The position numbers and the translations under genes were made by a program. Below are positions 1 through 12,100 of a stretch of 64,000 bases of DNA, piece by piece. Under the pieces are notes generated by a model. The model was not told where the DNA came from, searched no databases, and was given only the letters and a program-made list of their open reading frames with translations. Position 1 is the stretch's first letter; every line of letters begins with the position of its first letter. This DNA is from Monomorium pharaonis (lineage: Eukaryota > Arthropoda > Insecta > Hymenoptera > Formicidae), in contig NC_050472.1 of the NCBI RefSeq assembly GCF_013373865.1, forward strand, positions 7,621,276-7,685,275. Direction: 5' to 3'.

Positions 1-2836
1 TTGTAGTAATTTTCTAACTAACAATAATAATTAATACGTTAGTTTTTAAAATTAGTAATATAACATTTAAAATTAGTAAAAAATTTTATTTTTAAAATTA
101 GTGCGAAACTTATTTTTACAAAAAAATGATGATAACGATAACCTCTTATAAAGTAATGTTTTCAATTTTAAAGAAAACTTGAACAACTGCCTAAGAGATG
201 ATTTTCAAGTATACTCAACTGTAAGAATGGTCGACAGCTTAAAGAAATCTAAGGCCGGTATTCATAGTCAAATCTTATTCAAGACCCATCTTAAGCATGA
301 GACGTCGATGCTGTAATTTCATTGGTTAAGTAAGTCTCAAGTCTGCTCCAAGTTAGACTTAAGACAATTCTTGAACTTAAGATTGGTCTATGAATTCCGT
401 CCTAAAACTTGCAGACCATACAAAATTACATGGATCAAGTTGTATATAATATCGAAATGATACAAACATTAAAAATTATGAATTATTAAATATTTATTAT
501 TATAAAGATATGTATTAATAAATATTGAAAAAAAATTTCCAAAAATAAATAAAAAGATCAAAATATCATTTTATTTTAGTTATTTTTCAGAAAAGTGTTA
601 AATATATAGAAAATAAAACATTAGCACATTTTTTTATTGATAAAATGTAATCTTTTTTTAGTTCTTGTCAATGTGTCCAGAATGTTTTTAAACGTCATAA
701 GAACGCAATTTTAAAAAATGTCAAAATGTGTGTATATATGTATGTATGTATGTATGTATGTGTGTGTGTATGTGTGTATGTGCCAAATTTACTGAAATTT
801 CTGTAACTTTAGATCTGATTAACCATTTTTTTACGAAATTTATAATATGAAATACGGGTAGAAAAGACTAAAGATTTTGAAAGATTTAGAAAAATTGCCA
901 TTATTAATTGATTCTAAATTGTCAAAAAATATCATTTTGAAGAAAGTCTTAATTATTGAGACTTGAAAAAAGAGGAGTTTTCAATACAAACGAAATTGTA
1001 TGTAGAATGCAAATAAAATTGGATAAAGAAATGCTTGTTGACAATATATAAAGCTTCCTCTATGAGAAAGCAAAAAAAGTGACATTTGCAAATTTTTTAA
1101 TTGTATACTTAAAAATTATGAAAAACCAATATAAAAATTTAATTTTGACAACACTTAAAAGCTATGAGGAAGCAATGTGCAAGTTTCTATGTGCACAATT
1201 TTTTTAGCTCTTTTGCAAAAATATTTATTATTATAAATATAAAGCAGTATTATAAAAACTGCTATACAATCTGATAAGAAGTACTTTCTAGTTTACATTT
1301 AAGTTTTCAATATTATTTTTAACTTTTGTAAAAAAATATTATGTTTGTATTGTAAAAAAATATTATATTAAAAGTTGTTATATATGTATAAAAAAACAAA
1401 GTGGTTTAAGTCTTGTATATGAACAACATTTTACATAAAAATTATATATAATAATAGCCATAAATTATAAAATAAAATTTTAGAGAATTATATCATAAGT
1501 AATGCAAACATATACTATGACAATTTGATGAAAAACACAATAAAAATTTTTAATAAATTTGCTTAACTCCGCGTTTACTGCTTATTATAGTAATTTTTAC
1601 TGTAATTAAAAAAATTTTTTTATACATATATAGAGAAAGGTTATCAGCACTAGACATTTTATAGTAAAACGTATTAAAAATATATAAGTAAACTTTTATT
1701 ATAAAATGCATATGTCAGTTTGGTAATTGTCGTATATACATATAAATTAAAAAAATGCATTAATTCTTTTATTTTTAAAATAAAGTTTTAAAAGAGAAAT
1801 TAATAAAAAAATTTATAATATTTTTAATTAATTTAATTGTTTTATTAATAATTAATTTGTTAAGTGTATATATTATTCATAATAAATTTTCTTGTATATT
1901 ATATTTTTTTTATTATATTTCGTGTCTTGTGACATGAAATAGAATACAATGTTATGTCTCTGCAGTCTCTGCATATGAATGTTCTGAATACATCACATTT
2001 TTACGTCATATTTCTAGTATATGGAATTGTACTTAAAATGCTAACGATGTTTGCTAGCCTAACCATGTTGACTTACGTTCTTAGCTGCGTAAGATTATAT
2101 AAACTACATTCCCTGTTCAAAAGGTTAAACTTACGTATTTAGTTAAACTTATACATGTCCAGACTTAACAAATTTCAATTTAAAAAATTCGTAGGATTGG
2201 AAAGTAGCGCCGTTATTTGTCTTTGATAACAATTTTTATTTTTTCTATTCGTTATTTTTATTGTTACTTTAGTTTTGTATTATCTTTCTACTTGTTTACA
2301 AAATTTGTGTACATTTTTAGTGTTTAAATACAATTAGTGTATCAGATCAATGATTACATGTACATACAAATGCAAATACAAATTTTATTTTTCTTCTTTC
2401 TTCTTTGTGTAATAGCGCACGCACGCACGCACGCACGCACACACACACGGTGTACATGTAAATTAAATTTAATATAGAAACGTTTGCTATACGTATAGTT
2501 TTAAGTTTTAACATTGATTTTTATATAGTTGTCTTTAGCATTAAATAGTAATAAATATTAACAAATAGTAATAAATATAATTATTTACTTGAAATGTTAA
2601 CTTTATTAAAATAATGTTCCCAATTCTTGCTAATGTGCGTTTCTTATTTTAAATCAGAATAATATAGAAAGAGATGCAAGTAGTTTAATTAATTCTGTAC
2701 ACAATAACACACACAAAATTACAAAAACTAAAATTAATAGGTAAGTAAAAGTAGTAATAAATTAAAAAATTTTTTAAATAATGGATTCTTATTTTTCTAA
2801 TATCCGTTTAAATTTGTAAAAAGATGAATGTTAAAT
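1..2836. other. AT-rich intergenic region, no gene recognised
   Basis: This stretch downstream of gene A is very AT-rich and has no ORF with protein-like composition. A 62-codon ORF at 1954-2142 has no recognisable motif, splice context or signal. It holds a small inverted-repeat MITE (253-402), a TATG/TG microsatellite at about 727-780 and a GCAC/CA microsatellite at about 2416-2448. The 3' end of the gene A transcript should lie in the last few hundred bases. Confidence 0.6.
253..402. mobile_element. MITE with TAA target duplication (PIF/Harbinger-like), copy 1
   Basis: The ends form an imperfect inverted repeat: the left end reads GGCCGGTATTCATAG and the right end CTATGAATTCCGTCC. The interior is also palindromic around TCTTAAG-type motifs. 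TAA flanks both sides, which fits the 3-bp TWA duplication of PIF/Harbinger elements. A second copy lies at 36747-36895. There is no coding capacity. The superfamily is inferred from the duplication alone. Confidence 0.6.
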
Positions 2837-4268
2837 TTAAGGTGGCAGCAATGTGTTCAATGGAAATTTCGAATAAATCTTATTTGAGAACGTCTTAAAC
2901 ATTTCTGAAACTGTATTCTCAAGAGCTGGTTTTATTTCGGCCGCAACAGCTTTCCAGTTACTGTTTAAAAAGAGATTCATGGCATTAGATAGAATAGTGT
3001 CGCCATTGAACAAATTGTCTAGATAGATATCAGCTTGTCCAACGTCAAAATCTACATAAAAATCGGTAACACGATAATGAGTCTCATTAGTTTTTCGAGA
3101 CTGATAATGTTCGCCTTGGATGGTGTTTATGACATCAATATCCGTGAAATTTCCACGGGCCAATCCATTTCCGTTTATAGGCAACATCATGATGTTTCCT
3201 TCTATATTGTAACGTGCGTTCATCTCAAGACGTGGAATGTAAAGTTTCAACCTAACGCGATTATTATCGATGTCGATTCTGAAAAAAGGATGAATGTAAA
3301 TGAATTCTGTATACAATATTCAACAATTTATGATGCAAATTGTTTTTGACATAATATATAATTTAAGATAAGAAAGTATTTCTTTAAGCAGACTTTTGAG
3401 CTACCGGTGTATTTTAACTTGTCTTTTAATCTGGTCCATCACTCGACTTACGTACTTGACGCTCTTTAAGATGAAACTTGTTCCACCTTGAACCTCGATG
3501 TCGGTATATGTTGATTTAATGGAAACTGGACCAGCTGAATGGCTAATTTCAATCTGTGGCACGCGAAGTGGTTCACAAGGTGGTATTTGCAATGCTGGTA
3601 TGCCTGTCTTCAGATAAGGCCTTAACAAGTCGATGCTTCGCTTTACACATTCGTTCAAATTCGGATCATTGCGATGACATATTTTTAAAAAGGGTGCTAA
3701 AAAAAGATTTTTTTTAATTTGCAATTCTTTTTCGTAAATAATTAAAATAACGCTTTATGTTAATAATTCAACAATAGCATGACATTAATATTTAATTCTA
3801 AATATATGAATTGTTAGAAAGAGTCAATAGAAACTTAAGATTTATTTCCGCTGCAATAAAAATTGGTTACATATTTTTTAAGCAGTTACTAGAGCAATTA
3901 AAAGCATTTTTTCTATTTATTAACTGAGAAGTAAAACTATTTATAATTTCCATCATAAGATGGCAATATTTAACCTGCAGTTTCTGTGCAAAAAATGTGG
4001 AAAATCTGAATCTATTTGAATAATAATAAATAGAATATTCAACAGATTAGATGGAAAACAGATCTGAAGGTCTATCTATTAATATTAATACTAGGCAATA
4101 ACTGCGTTTCTCGACATGTTATTTTTATTAAAAAAAAAAACTGCTTTAGCACTGAATAAAATTTTAGCAACGGTTTTTGTTCATTTTTTATATATTTATG
4201 AGAATACAGTAATATTAGGCAATAATTGCAATAAATGTCTAGGAAAACTACACATATTTCCATTAAAA

Positions 4269-4315
<47 letters not shown>

Positions 4316-4662
4316 TTAAATAAAAGTTAAATTATAAAAATAAATTCTTATTTTACGGAAGGTAAAGAAGTGTTATTAAATTTTTCAGTTATATATATTT
4401 TACTCTTCAAGAATTGTCTAAAATTGACGTAAGACCAATACTTATATATTTAATATAATATAGTCATTTATATACCTAATATAATGTAATCATAACATGT
4501 TGTAGTCGCATTAATAAACGTATATATGTTTAATATTTCTATAATTAAACAAACTGTTTCATGAAACAATTAATATTACTCACGTATATCACGAGTTTTT
4601 ACCGCAACAAATCCAGTTGTTGTTATGAACAAAAATGCAAATATATATGTGTCGATTTGCAT
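2837..4662 (-). CDS. takeout/JHBP-domain secreted protein (gene A)
   Basis: The predicted protein is a secreted carrier of a hydrophobic ligand in the takeout/JHBP family. Minus-strand exons are 4662-4584 (signal peptide starting MQIDTYIFAFLF), 3696-3456 and 3278-2837. Introns are phase 1 and phase 2, with GT-AG borders, and the joined frame gives 253 residues, near the usual ~245. Exon 2 carries the family N-terminus: two cysteines 10 residues apart (CHRNDPNLNEC), then a TGIPALQIPP segment and an EPLRVPQI strand. Exon 3 carries the second half in one piece, with YNIEGNIMMLP, GNFTDIDV, DNLFNGD and a C-terminal KFPLNTLLPP. It lacks the two later phase-1 introns found in C and D. An upstream in-frame ATG at 4683 would add seven residues; I prefer 4662 because it puts the hydrophobic core nearer the N-terminus. 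It lies divergent to gene B. The family assignment is firm; the ligand is unknown. Confidence 0.9.
4269..4316. repeat. (AT)n microsatellite
   Basis: Nearly pure alternating AT in the first intron of gene A. It produces a spurious Tyr-Ile repeat ORF. Confidence 0.9.
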
Positions 4663-4683
4663 TGTGGTTACGATGAATTCCAT

Positions 4684-5804
4684 GCGTACAGTAACTCGTC
4701 AGTACGTTAAAGTGTCACTAATTATGAGCGTGAATTTTATTTCAATCATCGCAATGCGCTGATTAAGCAATAATTGTCCTCATATTGTCCCTCTTTACGA
4801 ATCTCATGACAAATCGATATTAATACGAAACAATTATGCTTATTCGACATGAATTATGTTTTTTTTTCGTGACACAGTTATGCATAGACAAATGTGCTGT
4901 ACAATGCAATTAAATTTATAATTGTTTTCTCGATAGAATACTATTTATTAAATTGTATGAAAAAATCTTGTGTAAAAATTATAATTGTATATGTAATTAT
5001 ATTTACAAAAACAGATATATAAGCATCTTTTATAAAATATTGATAATAGTTTGGAATTAATTGTAAAAAGAATAGTATATTTGCAAAATTAAATGTAGAA
5101 AGAAGTTATTTAATAATTAAAAAATATATTTTTATGGTATGTAATGTATAAAACATTTAAAAATTTATAATTAGTCCCTATATATATTTAAGGAAATACA
5201 ATATTTTAAAAAATTATAATTTGGAATTATTACAACAACAAAATGTTACACATTTATTGTGGTAACATTTTAAACAAAAGAATAAAACAATTTTGGAAAA
5301 AAATTGTAAAATATTTATATTTTAAACTCTTTTTTTTTTAGATTTATTTAATTTTTGACAAATATTATATAGTAATTTTATTTTAACAAAACTGCTGATA
5401 TATTATTTTAGCGCATTTATTCAATAATAAATTTTAAAATTTAAAATTAAAAAATTTTTTTATATAATAAATTAAAGAAAATTCTAAATTTTTAATTTAA
5501 ATAGTGCATTATTGTGCAATATTTGCATAACATGTCTGCCAGTGTTAATAACTTTTTAATTTTTGATATTTTATAAAAAATATATTTAATTGAAAAAAAA
5601 TTAGAATCTTTATCTATAATAATTATCTGCCGTATTTGTCTGAGAACCTTGCTCTCCATTACATCATCGCGTAATGAAGGAATTTAAGGAAATATCGATC
5701 ACATCGTCGAAGAAAATATATTAGTGTCTGACTAAGAGTCATTTAGCTACCATCATGTAAGATTGGTCCATGGCCCAGATCTTCTATGCCCTTCCACGAT
5801 CAAC
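4684..5804. promoter_or_regulatory. Shared upstream region of divergent genes A and B
   Basis: About 1.1 kb separates the start codons and leaders of the head-to-head genes A (minus) and B (plus). Its middle is extremely AT-rich with no ORF. GC content rises at both edges, close to the genes. The only core-promoter element I can name is the TATA box of gene B, at the right edge. I saw no convincing TATA box for gene A. Confidence 0.4.
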
Positions 5805-5812
5805 TATAAAAA
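5805..5812 (+). promoter_or_regulatory. TATA box for gene B / small ORF leader
   Basis: TATAAAAA stands in a GC-richer context just after an AT-rich desert. It predicts a transcription start near 5835 and therefore a leader of roughly 360 bases before the gene B start codon at 6195. Confidence 0.5.
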
Positions 5813-5964
5813 CCTCCAGTAAGTGCATCGTCGGCTTGCAGATCGCAACCCCCGTACGTTTATACGCGATCATCGATCTTTCTCAAGTTAGTTTCCCAAA
5901 ACTCGTTGATTATTCCCAAGATGTTGTCTAGAATCGCGCACCAGAACCTAACGAGACGCAACAT

Positions 5965-6090
5965 ATGTTAAATCACATACTGATGTGTACGATCGTCGTG
6001 AGTTTTCTATTGATATTTGTCATTATCAGTATTATATTGGTGTTGATTTACAAACCGATTTACGTTTGGGAAATCGACACACCTTACTGA
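5965..6090 (+). CDS. Possible 41-residue single-pass membrane peptide (small ORF in the gene B leader)
   Basis: This 42-codon ORF (stop included) encodes a short polar N-terminus, a hydrophobic run of about 20 residues (TIVVSFLLIFVIISIILVLI) and the tail YKPIYVWEIDTPY. That is the layout of a type-I/III single-pass micropeptide. It lies between the putative TATA box and the gene B start codon, so it could be a regulatory upstream ORF, the first cistron of a shared transcript, or a separate small gene. A 16-codon ORF at 5921-5971 overlaps its start. The start-codon context is not strong (C at -3). I recognise no named family; the shape resembles small SERCA-regulator peptides only in being short with one helix. 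An AT-rich region can yield hydrophobic ORFs by chance, so confidence is limited. Confidence 0.35.
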   Translation: MLNHILMCTIVVSFLLIFVIISIILVLIYKPIYVWEIDTPY

Positions 6091-6194
6091 AGAATTCGAA
6101 TATTCTCTCTGTTTTCCTTCGAAGTTTCAACATCATTATCAACGATCGTAATTATTTGTAAAAAGCTGGGATAAATCATTGACTGCGAAAAAAA

Positions 6195-9100
6195 ATGGAC
6201 GGATCAGGACAGCGAAGTGTCCTTCGAGTGCTTTTGCTACTTTCCGTGACAACTTTGACGAGATGCGCGTTGCTGGAGATGTCCCGGATGCTCTGGAACA
6301 AGACGGTGACTGGAGGCATAACCACAATTGGCAGGCTGGACCCGTTGAGGGTGCCGCTGGTCAAGGTTGATCAATCCGAAGGTGACGCCAATTACAGGGT
6401 GATCCTGAGGAATTTGGAGATCGTCGGTCTTAATGGATCAGTTTTGGAGAGCATTCACATCGCTCGTGGCGGGCTGCAGTCCAATCTGAGTGAACTCCAA
6501 GCCGGATACATGAGCTACAGTGACCTTAGAGATGTGGATTCTATTAAGTATAGGTTCCACACTATGACGAGGGAACCCAGTGCGCCTAGGGAGAGCCTCG
6601 AAGCTGTAGTTTCGTCTACGAATCGAGCTGCTGACATAAGACCTTCTTCGCGGTATCAGGATGCTCGCTTTGATCGGTTGCAGCAAGATCAACATGGCAC
6701 CAGGATGTTCGAACAAAGTCGGCAGTATGACCGACGCATTCCTTTTCGACCTTATGTTACATCTGATAATTTTCATAGAGGCAATTTGAAAGCGTCAGGC
6801 AATTTTGAGACAAATGCTGAGAATATTGACAATTTTAAACAGCCGGCTTACGTTCAGCCTATTTATACGCAGAGAACGAGAAGTTTCCAAGGATATCATG
6901 GAGAGCTACAGAATAATAAAGACACGATCGATTGCGACGACACAAGGACTTTTCAATTCAAAGGAAATCAAGGCAACCGATATGATCAACAAGGCGTCAA
7001 TCCCGGAGAACGAGCCGGAGATGTTAAGGTTTCATTATTTTATTATTTCAGTATACAACAGTATTTTATAATTTAAATTACAATTTAAATTGAATTGGAT
7101 TAATTTTTTCAAATAATCTAAATTGCAAAATATTAATTATATATCACAATATTATCTGCGTTATTATACAGGAAAATCACTATACTTATTTCGATTTTGG
7201 AATATGTCTCTTAAACAAAAACTAGAAACAAAATTTTAGGAACACGTAAATCAACATGTTTTACGTTTTTTCTATGTAAACAATAATCAATAGATCATAG
7301 AAAATTTAGATTTTATCAGAAGAAATAAAAATTATATTTCATTTTCTTACTTTCAGTATTACATATATTTTTAATTACATATTTAATGCTATTTTAATTA
7401 TACATTTAAAATTATTATAAAGTCAGTTATATTAACAATTTTATAACGTATACACTTTCTTTATTATATTGAGTCATTCAATTTACAATAATTTATACTA
7501 CTTTTATTGTTTATGTAGAGAAGATTCGTATAAACAATACATAATCCATATAGTGTAAATATAATCTTGAAATTTTTGATATAATTTTGGTTTTTATTAT
7601 TTTACAATGTCTTATCAATGGGTGCGGATTTACTTTAAATCTAATTTTATGCTTAAAATTGTATTATAAAGAAAAATAAGAAAGAGAAAAATGGAAATAA
7701 AATGGTTTTAGGATGCTACAAAACATGCAAAACAATTCAATATTATTAACATTATACTCTCTATTGTATTTATTACATCTTAAAATATTACTAAAAATTA
7801 AAAAAATATTGATTGTTCTATTACTGCATTATTTGAATATCTGTATACAATTTTAGCATAATTTTCTTATTAATTCTATTTATTTATGTTTAATTTTAAT
7901 TTTTTGTTTTTGCTTAAATCTTATGTAAAATCGCATTTTGAATACTTACTTGCAATTAGTTCAATCTAACAATTATAAATTAAATCGAATTTCTTACCTA
8001 TAAACGTTTGTGCAAAAGTTTATTTAGTTTACTTATTTATTTTAAGTTATTTATCTACAGTAAAATAGTTACTTTTATTATATAAACAAATTTTATAAGC
8101 ATTTTTTATTGTTTCTTTTCAATTAATTTTCAAGACTAAAATTTGAATGACCAAAAGTTTTGTCATAGTTTTGTCAAAGTTTTGTCATTCTAAAGTTACC
8201 TGTTTTACCGACAGAATTGTACAATTTGTTCCAATGTCCAACTTTTTATTGCATTTACAGAATTAAAAATTCTTCACCATAATTAAATTATAGACGATAA
8301 CATTGTGCGGACGTAACGATTTTATACGAAAAATCAAAAAAATTTTTTAATTGTTGGCATTTGGCGTGGACTTATAACAAAATGTATTTGATATAAAAGT
8401 TATGCACCTTGTACGTATAAATCAAGTCAGATCCGCACACGAGTAAACATTAAAGAACAATACTATGCTTTCAGATTGAGTGTAGGCGTTTCAATAAAAA
8501 AGATACACATTGGTAAACATTTCGTGTCTCAAAAGAGCAATCTGAAAAATTTTTTTTAATTCTTGGTATGAAATACAATTCATAAACTGATATTAATACA
8601 TAAACTTTAATTCTGGAAAAAGATTTCTAAATCTATAAAAGAAATACATACAAAATTTTGTTAAGGACGTGCACAAATAACTCTACATTATCAACCTCGA
8701 TCAAGTTTGACGAGCAGTTTTAAACCTAAAAAGTTTACAGTTTTTAAATTTTAATAGCTGGTATAAAGAACTAAAACATTTTTAAACTTTTTTGCAATTT
8801 GCAAAAAAAAATCGTGTAAAATTTATTCTTCCTTTTGAAGAATTTATTTTAGCTGGTTTTATATTAAAAAAAGATGTATAAACTACGGATTTTTACTTTC
8901 TTATTTATTTAAATAGAATATGTTTTTATTATGTATATATTAATAAAGTATAATATATAGTTTCCGAGAAATAAAGGGATACAGTCGGCTTATAACTTAT
9001 ATATTATACGTATTGGCAACTTTCTTCTATAATATTTCTACATAACTCACACATGTATTTAAGAATAAAGTATAATCGATATGCAATAACACTTTCAAAC

Positions 9101-12100
9101 TGTAAAATTTATTAAAACAGGTTTCCGCATCAGAAACAGTCGAGACCGGGTTGAAAAATCATGGTGACGTAAGACCACCTGCGTTGTATAATATAGAACA
9201 GTCTCAGCGATCGGACGTAGCATCTTCCGGTAATGTTAAATCGTCCAGAAACAGAATGAGAGAACGATCGGGTTACATCGACATTATATACGCGGACGAT
9301 AAAACTAATGACAGCGTAAAGCACTTTGGTAATCTGGGTACCACTTCTGGAGAAAATCGACAAGTATACGGAATCGATGACATCATGAAGGTACTTAAAA
9401 TTTATTTCTTTCAATTTTCTTCTTTTTTTAATCGTCTTCAAACTTTTGTATTAGTTATTGTTAAATAAAATTGTATTATCATTTTTAATAATTTTTGTGT
9501 ATTTTGCAATGTTTTGATTGCAAATTCCTGTATTGTAGAACATTCGAGACAACACAAAATTTATCATCTACAATTTTACGGAAGGTGAGGCCCTGAAAAA
9601 AAGTAACGACATGGTTAAAGCTGCGGTGGAGGCTAAAAGATTAAAGGACCTAATCAGATATGCAAAGAATTATCAAGAGGAGCAAGGCTATTTTGAGGAA
9701 GGCATGCAGCTGATCTATCATTATGGTGGAATAGACGTAAAAAATGGCAGCGTTTCTCAGAATCTCAACGATACCAAAAGAACGAAACGAGAACATCCTA
9801 AAGAGATATCTGAAGTAAGATTATTTAATTGTTTTTACTTTAACAACATTTGGATTGTAATAAGAATATTCCGTAATTAATACATTTGCTTAATGACAAG
9901 AATACTATAAATTATCCAGGGTTGAGTAATAATTAATTAATTAAAAAATTAAATAAAAAATAAATAAAAAAATAGTAAAGTTAATAGCTTTTAACTTAGT
10001 TAACTTTAAATAAGTTAATTTTTGAAACACATTAACTATTATTTACTTAAACTTACATTATTATAACTATTTATTTATGCAAAAAAAAAAATTATAAAAG
10101 CAACATTACATTGTTATATAAAAAACAGTATTTTTTGTTATTATATATAAATTTAATTTACCAATAAAATGTTAAATCTACTTTATAATATAATTATTTT
10201 AAATAATATACTTAAAAAAAGTTACGACTTTCTAATTTAATATAAATAATATTATTAAAAATTAATTTTTAATTTAACTTAACCTAATCTTAACATAACT
10301 TTTAAATAAGCTGGTGTTTGATTACGTAATCCTTAATAAAAGAAGTAAATTAATTTTATTAGCCATTAACTTTAACTTAATTTAGTTAAAAGGGTATATT
10401 AATCCTTACCCAATCTTGAATTTACTCATATATCTGAAAACGTTCTAGGATGATATAATGCATGTGATTTTGAGAATACGCGTCCCGTTGCTTCGTGTGA
10501 AATCTCAGTACACGCTGGTAGGAAAAGTGGGGAAGGAGATGTTACGTGGTAACGGCTTCCTTACCGGGAACTTTAGTAAGTTAATACTCGTATTTTGCAA
10601 AACATAGTTGAGATTGGATTTGAAAATGTTGAAAATCTATATATTTTGTTGTTTCAACAGCCGACGTAGTGGGTGATTTTACTCTGGAATTGAAGAAGAT
10701 TAATAAAGAATTGATCGTTCGTACTGCTAGAGCGAAATTATCCGCGAAGGATAAGAAACTTAATCTTCAAGGTATGGACGAGAAGGGACCGGTGCAAGCT
10801 ATTCTCAATCAAGGTAAATATAAATAATTTAAACATAATTGCATTTTGCGACAACAAATCATCTTGTTGCTTTTGTTACAATGGTCCCCGCGTGAACACA
10901 AATAAAATCTATACCAAAAAATAGTACTTTTTGAGTATATAAAATTTGCTCCTGAGCACAGATATGGGGTTTCAAAGTTATATTACATAAAGGTTTATTT
11001 TTCGCAAAAATAAAAAATATTTTTTATTAAATTTGAACAATACAAGTTATTTTCAATATGAAAATTTATCAAAATTGTCAGCTGATCCGATAACTATGCA
11101 ATAATCGTTCAAAGATCTTGCGAATACTAAAATCTCGAATTGGTATCTGTCATATCTCAAAAACCAGATTTCAGTCGATATGTGTGCGCAACACTCGATT
11201 GTCTTCATTCTATTTTTGCATTGATAGTAGTATCCAATTATAGAATCAACTCCAACAGTATTATTGTTTAGTAAGAGGCAAATAAAATATTTTGTTTGAC
11301 GAGATTAAATTCTCCCACATACCATTTCTCGCGTGTTATCCCACATTTTGTAGTTAAAAAACATAATAAAATGTAAAATACCTCAGAAAATTCTTAACTA
11401 AACGTAACTTTATTATATAGTGTTTTAAAAACGTCTCGACATTTATTATGTAATGAAGAATATAGTAATAAAGAATATAGGTTTACATTAAAAAAAATAA
11501 CTCTAATGGGACCTTAGCAGCCTAAGGTCATATTTATCATCTTACTTGGATCTCGAAGCTAAACTTTTGTCCAAAACATTTTTCACGAAAATGTTATTTA
11601 CAATATATTCGAGATGGGCATTACAATGAAACACTTTGTATCTTCTTTCAAACACTAAATAGAGGAAATTGACCGTGATAAAGTTTAATTACAGATTGAA
11701 AGAGAGAGAGAGAGTGAGAGAGAGATACTATAATTTGGTAAAGATTTAATCGCTGTCCATGATAAAGCTATTTTCTTCTTATATTTTGAGCATTGTCTTT
11801 TGGTATCTGTTTTTCTCGCAAACAAATAAAGTAGGGTAAATGGCTCAATTACTAAAAATGTCCCATATAACTAGAAATCCAAATTTAAATCTTTTAATGT
11901 TTAAATAATTAGAACTTTTATTTTTAATAATATGTTATAACAAATGTTTCATCTCCTTAAAAAAATTTCAAGTAAAATTAAGTACAATTATCTAACCATG
12001 AGATCGAATTTCCAGTATTCAGGACACTGTCAGTAATTCAGCCATTTACTCTAATTGTCGCTAGCAATTCTCCTTTCACAGAAGAAAAATAAACACAAAT

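Noticed and set aside
3035..3349. 104-codon plus-strand ORF
   Set aside because: Antisense shadow of the last exon of gene A.
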